A DNA stretch of 10,298 bases from Pseudonocardiales bacterium (GTDB taxonomy: Bacteria; Actinomycetota; Actinomycetes; Mycobacteriales; Jatrophihabitantaceae), in the NCBI GenBank assembly GCA_030840415.1, contig JAVEEO010000120.1:1-10298 (forward strand). The letters are read 5' to 3'. This document shows positions 5,070-10,298 of the stretch, in pieces. The translations under genes and the position numbers were made by a program. Every line of letters starts with the position of its first letter. Within the stretch, counting starts at the first letter, position 1. The notes under the pieces are model-generated. The model was given only the letters and a program-made list of their open reading frames with translations, was not told where the DNA came from and did not search any database.

Positions 5070-6083
5070 TCAGCCGCTGCGCACCACGACCAGGTCGGCC
5101 AAGGCCTGCAACGCGGCCTTGGCCGGCACCTCGGGAAGGCCGGCGATGATCGCCCGGGCGGACTCGGCGTACTCGACCATGGTGTCCCTGGCCTGCTGCA
5201 TGGCGGGGGCCGCGCGCAGCAAGGTCAGCGCCTCGGCATGTTCGTCGTCGTCGGTCAGCGGCTTGCTGATCAGTTCCCGCAACCGGGCACCCGCCGGGTC
5301 GCTGCCCTGCAGCGCGTACAGCATCGGCAGGGTCTGCACGCCTTCGCGCAGGTCGGTCCCGGGCGTCTTGCCCGACTGCTCGGACTCCGAGGCGATGTCG
5401 AGGATGTCGTCGGAGATCTGGAAGGCGATCCCCAACTGCTCACCGAAGGCTCGCAGGCAGTCGACGTGCTGCTCCTGCACGCCGGCGAAGCGGGCGCCGA
5501 ACTCGGCGGAGGTGGCGATCAGCGAACCGGTCTTGTCGGCCAGCACCGACAGGTAGTGGTCGACCGGCTCCACCCCGGCCTTCGGGCCGACCGTCTCGCG
5601 GATCTGGCCGGTCACCAGCCGCTCGAAGGTCCGGGCCTGGATCCGGACCGCCTCCGGTCCGAGGTCGGCCAGGATGTCGGAGGCCCGGGCGAACAGGAAG
5701 TCGCCGGTCAGGATGGCGACCGTGTTGCTCCAGCGGGTGTTGGCCGCGGTGGCTCCCCGCCGGACGGTCGCCTCGTCCATCACGTCGTCGTGGTAGAGGG
5801 TGGCCAGGTGGGTCAGCTCGCAGACCACCGCCGACATCACCACCCCGTCGGCATCGGCCTCGGTGTCGCCGAACTGGGCGGCCAGCAGCGTCAGCAGCGG
5901 CCGGAACCGCTTGCCGCCGGCGTTGACCAGGTACTTGGCCACATCGGCGACGAACTCGTCCTCCGAACGCACCGCCGCCTGCAGCGCCGACTCGACGACC
6001 TGCAGGCCGTCCCGGATCGTCGCCTCCAGCGCCGGGTCGTCGAACTCGATGCCGACGGCCCGCAGGGCGGTCTGATAACTCAC
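5070..6083 (-). CDS. Long-chain all-trans polyprenyl diphosphate synthase (probable menaquinone side-chain enzyme)
   Basis: This 337-residue trans-isoprenyl diphosphate synthase adds isopentenyl diphosphate units to an allylic primer. It has GGKRFRP (56-62), the first Asp-rich motif DDVMD (99-103) followed by RRG (108-110), KTGSL (184-188), FQISDDILD with the second Asp-rich motif DDILD (225-229), and GTDLREG (242-248). All Mg-diphosphate ligands are intact. The fifth residue before the first Asp motif is Ala94, a small residue typical of enzymes making long chains (about C30-C50), where short-chain farnesyl synthases carry an aromatic residue. GTG 6083 is the start: it overlaps the nuoN stop as GTGA and has no clear Shine-Dalgarno, implying translational coupling to nuoN. 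Placement at the end of the complex I operon suggests that it makes the tail of menaquinone, the quinone substrate of that complex; GrcC- or HepT-like naming would be reasonable. The exact chain length is not readable. Confidence 0.92.
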   Translation of the reverse strand: MSYQTALRAVGIEFDDPALEATIRDGLQVVESALQAAVRSEDEFVADVAKYLVNAGGKRFRPLLTLLAAQFGDTEADADGVVMSAVVCELTHLATLYHDDVMDEATVRRGATAANTRWSNTVAILTGDFLFARASDILADLGPEAVRIQARTFERLVTGQIRETVGPKAGVEPVDHYLSVLADKTGSLIATSAEFGARFAGVQEQHVDCLRAFGEQLGIAFQISDDILDIASESEQSGKTPGTDLREGVQTLPMLYALQGSDPAGARLRELISKPLTDDDEHAEALTLLRAAPAMQQARDTMVEYAESARAIIAGLPEVPAKAALQALADLVVVRSG

Positions 6084-7642
6084 CCGCGTAACTTAGCTGC
6101 CTTGTCCGCCAGGTCCAGCAGGGGCTGCGGAAAGACGCCCAGCACCAGGGTGGCGGCGGTGCCCACGGTGATCGCGATGGTCGACAGCGCCGACGGGATC
6201 GCGATGGTCGGGCCGTCCTCGGCCGGTTCGGCGAAGAACATCATCACCACGATGCGAAGGTAGAAGAAGGCCGCGATCGCCGAGGCGATCAGGGCGATCA
6301 CCACCAGCGGCCCGGCGATGTGGTACGCCGCCCGGAACACCACGAACTTGCCGGTGAAGCCGCTCGTCAGCGGAATGCCGGCCAGGGCCAGCAGCAGGAA
6401 GGTGAAGGTGGCCGCGAACAGCGGCGACCGGCGGGCCAGCCCCGACCACTGCGCCAGATGGTTGGCCTCGCCGTTGCTGTCCCGGACCAGCGTCAGTAGC
6501 CCGAAGGCGGCGATGGTGGTGAAGCCGTAGGCGGCCAGGTAGAACAGCACGCTGGACAGCCCGGCCTGGTCCAGTGACACCAGCCCGACCAGGATGAAGC
6601 CCGCGTGCGCGATCGAGGAGTAGGCCAGGATCCGCTTCAGGTCGGTCTGGGTCAGGCCGACGATGGCACCCACCACCATCGAGGCGATGGCCACCGCCCA
6701 GATGATCGGTCGCCAGTTCCAGGCGCTGATCGAGAAGCCGACGTACAGCACCCGGATGATCGCGCCGAACGCCGCGATCTTGGTGCAGGAGGCCATGAAC
6801 GCCGTGACCGGCGTCGGCGAGCCCTGGTAGACGTCCGGCGTCCAGGAGTGGAACGGCGCGATGCCGGCCTTGAACAGCAGGCCCACCACCAGCAGGCCGA
6901 ACCCGAGGTAGAGCAGGGTGTCGGACTGGGTGGAGGTGTTCTGCGCCTGCAGGATGTCGAACAGGTCGACCGAGCCCGCGTAGCCGTACAGCAGGGCTAC
7001 GCCGTAGAGGAAGAACGCCGAGGCGAACGCGCCGAGCAGGAAGTACTTGATGGCCGCTTCCTGGCTCAGCAGCCGGCGCCGGCGCGACAGCCCGGCGATC
7101 AGGTACAGCGGCAGCGACAGCACCTCCAGCGCCACGAACATCAGCAGCAGGTTGTTGGCCGCCGGGAAGATCAGCATGCCGCCGATGGCGAACAGGGTCA
7201 GCGGGAAGATCTCGGTCTGCACCCGTTCGCTGCTGGCCAGCCGGCGGTCGGCCGGCGAGCCCACCACCACCGCGGCCGAGGCCACGATGGAACCACCCGG
7301 CTCGACCGCGCGCTCGGCCAGCATCAGGACCGACAGCATGCCCAGCACCAGGATGGAGCCCTGCAGGAACAGCGTGACGCCGTCGACGGACACCGCACTC
7401 GCGGCGGTCAGCTCGGAGCGTCCGCGCAGCGTGATGACGTCGACCAGGGCGGCCAGCAGCGCCAGCAGGGTCAGCCCGAGCTGGAAGCCGAAGCGGCGCT
7501 CGCGCGGGGCGGCCGCCTCGACCAGGATCCCCAGGCAGGCCGCGCCCAGCACGATCAGGATCGGCGCCAGCGCCGAGTAGCTGATCGAGGGGGCCTGGAT
7601 CAGGCTGGTGTCGGCAGCCGACACCACGTTCAGCGGGCTCAC
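6080..7642 (-). CDS. nuoN: NADH-quinone oxidoreductase (complex I) subunit N
   Basis: This 520-residue polytopic membrane protein is one of the three antiporter-like proton-pumping subunits of complex I. Conserved polar residues of the channel are visible: E173 in FVALEVLSLPLYL, K199 in AAIKYFLLGAF, K258 in LFKAGIAPFHSWTPDVYQG (256-274), K288 in SCTKIAAFG, and K432 in TSGFTGKFVVF. TQTDLKRILAYSSIAHAGFI (331-350) is the usual segment shared with NuoL and NuoM. A longer hydrophilic loop at about 112-143 (EPGGSIVAS to SSERVQTE) is common in actinobacterial NuoN. The start is GTG 7642, overlapping the nuoM stop as GTGA and preceded by GGGGGA five bases away. Its own stop overlaps the next gene's start. 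It acts in the cytoplasmic membrane with NuoL and NuoM. Confidence 0.97.
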   Translation of the reverse strand: MSPLNVVSAADTSLIQAPSISYSALAPILIVLGAACLGILVEAAAPRERRFGFQLGLTLLALLAALVDVITLRGRSELTAASAVSVDGVTLFLQGSILVLGMLSVLMLAERAVEPGGSIVASAAVVVGSPADRRLASSERVQTEIFPLTLFAIGGMLIFPAANNLLLMFVALEVLSLPLYLIAGLSRRRRLLSQEAAIKYFLLGAFASAFFLYGVALLYGYAGSVDLFDILQAQNTSTQSDTLLYLGFGLLVVGLLFKAGIAPFHSWTPDVYQGSPTPVTAFMASCTKIAAFGAIIRVLYVGFSISAWNWRPIIWAVAIASMVVGAIVGLTQTDLKRILAYSSIAHAGFILVGLVSLDQAGLSSVLFYLAAYGFTTIAAFGLLTLVRDSNGEANHLAQWSGLARRSPLFAATFTFLLLALAGIPLTSGFTGKFVVFRAAYHIAGPLVVIALIASAIAAFFYLRIVVMMFFAEPAEDGPTIAIPSALSTIAITVGTAATLVLGVFPQPLLDLADKAAKLRG

Positions 7643-9201
7643 TTGTGTCCCCCGTCGGTACTGGTCTGGGCCGCGTGCTGGGGCTGCGGATCGGACTGCC
7701 CGATGTCCTGCATGGTGAACCGCACGGCCGGGTTGATGATGTCGATGACCGGCTTGGGATAGATCCCCAGGGCGAAGATCAGCACGATCAGCGGCGTGAC
7801 GGCCAGCAACTCGCGCGCGTTCAGATCGCGAAAGCCGCTGACCTTCTCGCTCAGGCGCCCCTGCATGGTGCGTTGGTAGAGCAGCAGGATGTAGAGCGCG
7901 GCCAGGATGATGCCGGTGGTGGCGATGATCGCCAGCGCCCGGTGCCGGGTGAAGGTGCCCACCAGGGTCAGGAACTCACTGATGAAGGTGCTCATGCCCG
8001 GCAGTGCCAGCGCGGCCAGGCCGGCGATCAGGAAGACCCCGCCCAGCCGCGGCGTGACCTTGGCGGTGCCGCTGAAGTCGGCGATCTGCCGGCTCTTGCC
8101 CCGGGCCACCAGGAAGCCCACCACCAGGAACAGCAGCCCGGTGGCCAGGCCGTGGTTGACCATGTACAGCACCGCGCCGGTGCCGCCCTGGGTGGTGAAG
8201 GCGAAGATGCCCAGGCCGATGAAGCCGAAGTGGGCCACCGAGGTGTAGGCCACCAGCCGTTTCATGTCACGCTGGCCCATCGCCAGGAAGGCCGCGTACA
8301 GCACCCCGATCACCGACAGGATCAGGATCGGCATCGCGAAGTAGCGCGAGGCCTCCGGGAACAGCGGCAGGCAGTACCGCAGGAAGCCGAAGGTGCCGAC
8401 CTTGTCCAGCACCCCCACCAGCAGCGCCGCGCCGCCGGCCGGCGCCTCGGCGCCGGCGTCGGGCAGCCAGGTGTGGAACGGGAACAGCGGGGCCTTGATC
8501 GCGAAGGCGATGAAGAAGCCGAGGAACAGCCACTTCTGGGTCGCGCCGTTCGGCACGTGGCCGAGCAGGTCGGTGAAGGCGAAGCTGGAGGTACCGGAGC
8601 TGACGTACAGGCCGATCACCGACGCCAGCATCAGCAGGCCGCCGACCAGCGAGTACAGGAAGAACTTCATCGCCGCGTACTGCCGGCGCGGGCCGCCGAA
8701 GCTGCCGATGATGAAGTACATCGGCACCAGCATGGCCTCGAAGAAGACGTAGAACAGGAACACGTCGGTGGCCGCGAACACCCCGATCATGAAGACCTCG
8801 AGCAGCAGCACCAGCCCGAAGTAGGCCTTCGGCGACCGGGTCGGCGCCCGCAGCTCCTCGGCGTCCTCGACGCTGTCGAAGGTGCGCCAGGAGGCCAGCA
8901 CCACGCAGGGCACCAGCAGGGTCGCCATCCCGATCAGCACCAGCGCGATGCCGTCCAGCCCGAAGGCGAAGTGCACTCCCAGGTTCTTGATCCACACCCA
9001 GGAGCCGGTGAACTGGAAGCGGTCGGCACCCTCGGTGGTCTTGAAGGCCACCCCGAGCACCACGGTGTAGACGAAGGTGATGACGGAGGCCAGCAGCGCG
9101 ATCTGCTTGGCCAGCAGGTCGCGTCCGGCGGGCAGCGCGAAGATCGCCACGCTGCCCAGCAGCGGAACGGCGAGGAGGCCGACCAGGCTGAGGTTGTGCA
9201 T
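7639..9201 (-). CDS. nuoM: NADH-quinone oxidoreductase (complex I) subunit M
   Basis: This 520-residue antiporter-like proton-pumping subunit of complex I has the essential charged residues in place: E155 (FFEAMLVPMYFIIG), K236 (FAIKAPLFPFHTWLPDAG), K267 (VLDKVGTFGFLRYCLPLFPEAS) and E409 (STFISEFLTL). These correspond to E144, K234, K265 and E407 of E. coli NuoM. RDMKRLVAYTSVAHFGF (311-327) is the conserved segment of the family. The reading frame stays open far upstream, into nuoL (to 9945), but homology starts at MHNLSLVGLL. ATG 9201 overlaps the nuoL stop by one base (TGATG) and has GAGGT seven bases upstream, so it is the start. The hydrophilic C-terminal tail (about 496-520) ending in GGHK is poorly conserved, as usual in actinobacteria. 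It is followed directly by nuoN. Confidence 0.97.
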   Translation of the reverse strand: MHNLSLVGLLAVPLLGSVAIFALPAGRDLLAKQIALLASVITFVYTVVLGVAFKTTEGADRFQFTGSWVWIKNLGVHFAFGLDGIALVLIGMATLLVPCVVLASWRTFDSVEDAEELRAPTRSPKAYFGLVLLLEVFMIGVFAATDVFLFYVFFEAMLVPMYFIIGSFGGPRRQYAAMKFFLYSLVGGLLMLASVIGLYVSSGTSSFAFTDLLGHVPNGATQKWLFLGFFIAFAIKAPLFPFHTWLPDAGAEAPAGGAALLVGVLDKVGTFGFLRYCLPLFPEASRYFAMPILILSVIGVLYAAFLAMGQRDMKRLVAYTSVAHFGFIGLGIFAFTTQGGTGAVLYMVNHGLATGLLFLVVGFLVARGKSRQIADFSGTAKVTPRLGGVFLIAGLAALALPGMSTFISEFLTLVGTFTRHRALAIIATTGIILAALYILLLYQRTMQGRLSEKVSGFRDLNARELLAVTPLIVLIFALGIYPKPVIDIINPAVRFTMQDIGQSDPQPQHAAQTSTDGGHK

Positions 9202-10298
9202 CAGGAGAACCTCACCGCGAGCAGGACCGCGAGTACCACCGCGGTGCCGGCCAGCATGGACAGGGCGTAGGACCGGACGAAACCGGTCTGCAGCCGACGA
9301 AGCCGACCGGAGCCGCCACCGAGGCCGGCGGCCAGGGTGTTGACCGCGCCGTCGACGCCACGGTTGTCGAAGAACACCAGGCCGCGAACCAGCCACTGGC
9401 CCGGCCGCATCAGCGCGGTCTCGTTGAAGGCGTCGGCGTAGAGGTTTCGCCGGGCCGCGACCGTGATCGGCGAACCGGCCGGCTGGACCACCGGGACCGG
9501 TCGCCGGCCGAAGGCCAGCACGGCACCGGCCACCCCGAAGGCGACCACCAGCAGCGTGATCAGGGTCAGCACCGTCGGCGAGACGGTGTGCAGGCCCTCC
9601 TCCACCGACGGGCCGACCGAGGGCTCCAGCCAGTGCTGCAGCGCGCCGCCGTAGACCAGCGCGCCGCCACCGACCAGCGACAGCACCCCCAGCACGATCA
9701 GCGGTGCCCTCATCACCAGCGGCGCCTCGTGCGGGTGCACGTCGTCCTCCCACCTGCGCCGGCCGTGGAAGGTCATCACCAGCGCCCGGGTCATGTAGAA
9801 GGCGGTCAGGCCGGCACCGAGCAGCGCCACGCCGCCGAGCACCCAGCCGCTGGTACCGCCCTTGTCGAAGGCCGCCTCGATGATCTTGTCCTTGGTGAAG
9901 AACCCGGTCGCCAGCGGGAAGCCGATGATGGCCAGGTAGCCACACACGAACACCGCGTAGGTGACCGGCATGACCCGGGCCAGCCCACCGAAGCGGCGCA
10001 TGTCGATCCGGTCGTTCATGGCATGCATCACCGACCCGGCCGACAGGAACAGCGCCGCCTTGAAGAAGCCGTGCCCGAGCAGGTGCAGGATGCCGATCGC
10101 GTACACGCCCTTGCCGAGACCGACCGCCAGGAACATGTAGCCGATCTGGCTGACCGTGGAGTAGGCCAGCACCCGCTTCAGGTCGTCCTGGCCGAAGGCG
10201 CAGATGCAGCCGTAGAGCAGGGTGATCGCCCCGATGACGACGACGACGGTGCGGGCGGCCTGCGAGTGGTTGAAGATCGTGGCCGAGCGGGCGATCAG
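9201..10298 (-). CDS. nuoL: NADH-quinone oxidoreductase (complex I) subunit L, C-terminal part
   Basis: This is the last 365 codons of a protein that should be about 620-650 residues; the gene continues beyond the right edge. The visible part starts in LIARSATIFNHS, before a membrane helix. It has GQDDLKRVLAYSTVSQIGYM, then HLLGHGFFKAALFL, whose two His and one Lys share the spacing of H334, H338 and K342 of E. coli NuoL. FPLATGFFTKDKI follows, with the Lys-Asp pair equivalent to K399/D400. After the core come the long amphipathic lateral helix region and a final membrane anchor (SYALSMLAGTAVVLAVLLAV) peculiar to NuoL among the antiporter-like subunits. It is a proton-pumping subunit at the distal end of the membrane arm. 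Its TGA at 9203-9201 shares a base with the nuoM start, showing coupling. No damage is visible in the part present. Confidence 0.97.
   Translation of the reverse strand: MIARSATIFNHSQAARTVVVVIGAITLLYGCICAFGQDDLKRVLAYSTVSQIGYMFLAVGLGKGVYAIGILHLLGHGFFKAALFLSAGSVMHAMNDRIDMRRFGGLARVMPVTYAVFVCGYLAIIGFPLATGFFTKDKIIEAAFDKGGTSGWVLGGVALLGAGLTAFYMTRALVMTFHGRRRWEDDVHPHEAPLVMRAPLIVLGVLSLVGGGALVYGGALQHWLEPSVGPSVEEGLHTVSPTVLTLITLLVVAFGVAGAVLAFGRRPVPVVQPAGSPITVAARRNLYADAFNETALMRPGQWLVRGLVFFDNRGVDGAVNTLAAGLGGGSGRLRRLQTGFVRSYALSMLAGTAVVLAVLLAVRFS

Noticed and set aside
4533..6263. Long + strand open frame of 576 codons opposite the desaturase and polyprenyl synthase
   Set aside because: It spans two well-supported - strand genes with intact motifs. 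Its translation is Gly/Arg/Gln/Val-rich with no recognisable domain, a typical antisense shadow in GC-rich DNA.
8439..8456. Inverted repeat CCGGCGCC-TC-GGCGCCGG inside nuoM
   Set aside because: It falls in codons for the conserved DAGAEAPAGG segment. Gly/Ala/Pro codons with G or C at third positions readily give such symmetry, and there is no T-run or regulatory position.
7645..9270. Long + strand open frame opposite nuoM (and 6605-7762 opposite nuoN)
   Set aside because: Both lie antisense to conserved complex I subunits. The translations are His/Gln/Arg/Asp-rich with no membrane segments or motifs; they are third-position shadows.
9202..9945. Upstream extension of the NuoM frame through nuoL
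   Set aside because: It overlaps well-conserved NuoL coding sequence. NuoM homology and a good Shine-Dalgarno place the start at ATG 9201.
1..10298. tRNA or rRNA genes, CRISPR arrays, insertion sequences, phage or defence genes
   Set aside because: No tRNA-like cloverleaf, regularly spaced repeats, transposase motifs or terminal repeats were seen. The gene content is housekeeping respiration and lipid metabolism in family-typical order.

Overview
The window is very GC-rich and gene-dense. Its protein families and gene order point to a high-GC Gram-positive actinomycete: a two-gene KorAB 2-oxoacid:ferredoxin oxidoreductase, a complete-type nuo operon ending in nuoL-M-N, a long-chain polyprenyl diphosphate synthase and a soluble acyl-ACP desaturase of the mycobacterial DesA kind. 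I cannot name the genus from the sequence alone.

Layout. On the + strand, 1-2404 carries the end of korA, all of korB and a RarD-type EamA transporter, packed with almost no spacing. On the - strand, 10298-2414 carries, in transcription order, nuoL (C-terminal part, running off the right edge), nuoM, nuoN, a polyprenyl diphosphate synthase, an acyl-ACP desaturase and an unfamiliar Ala/Lys/Arg-rich membrane-anchored secreted protein. The two strands converge at 2404/2414 with only 9 bases between the stop codons. nuoL-M-N and the polyprenyl synthase are joined by overlapping stop/start codons (TGATG, GTGA, GTGA), so they form one translationally coupled operon. The desaturase follows after 102 bases that contain a perfect 11-bp-arm palindrome, a strong candidate operator. 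The Ala-rich protein follows a 226-base gap that includes an AT-richer stretch with inverted and direct repeats, so it probably has its own promoter. No stretch over 300 bases lacks a gene.

How the genes fit together. KorAB makes reduced ferredoxin from 2-oxoglutarate. NuoL, M and N are the antiporter-like proton-pumping membrane subunits of complex I. The polyprenyl synthase probably makes the isoprenoid tail of menaquinone, the quinone that complex I reduces in actinobacteria. The desaturase adjusts acyl-chain unsaturation, hence membrane fluidity. The region therefore reads as core respiration and membrane lipid metabolism, not as a mobile or defence island. The less ordinary parts are the desaturase operator, the repetitive Ala/Lys-rich surface protein with its regulatory region, and a 21-codon reading frame wedged between korA and korB that may be a relic of a longer KorB N-terminus.
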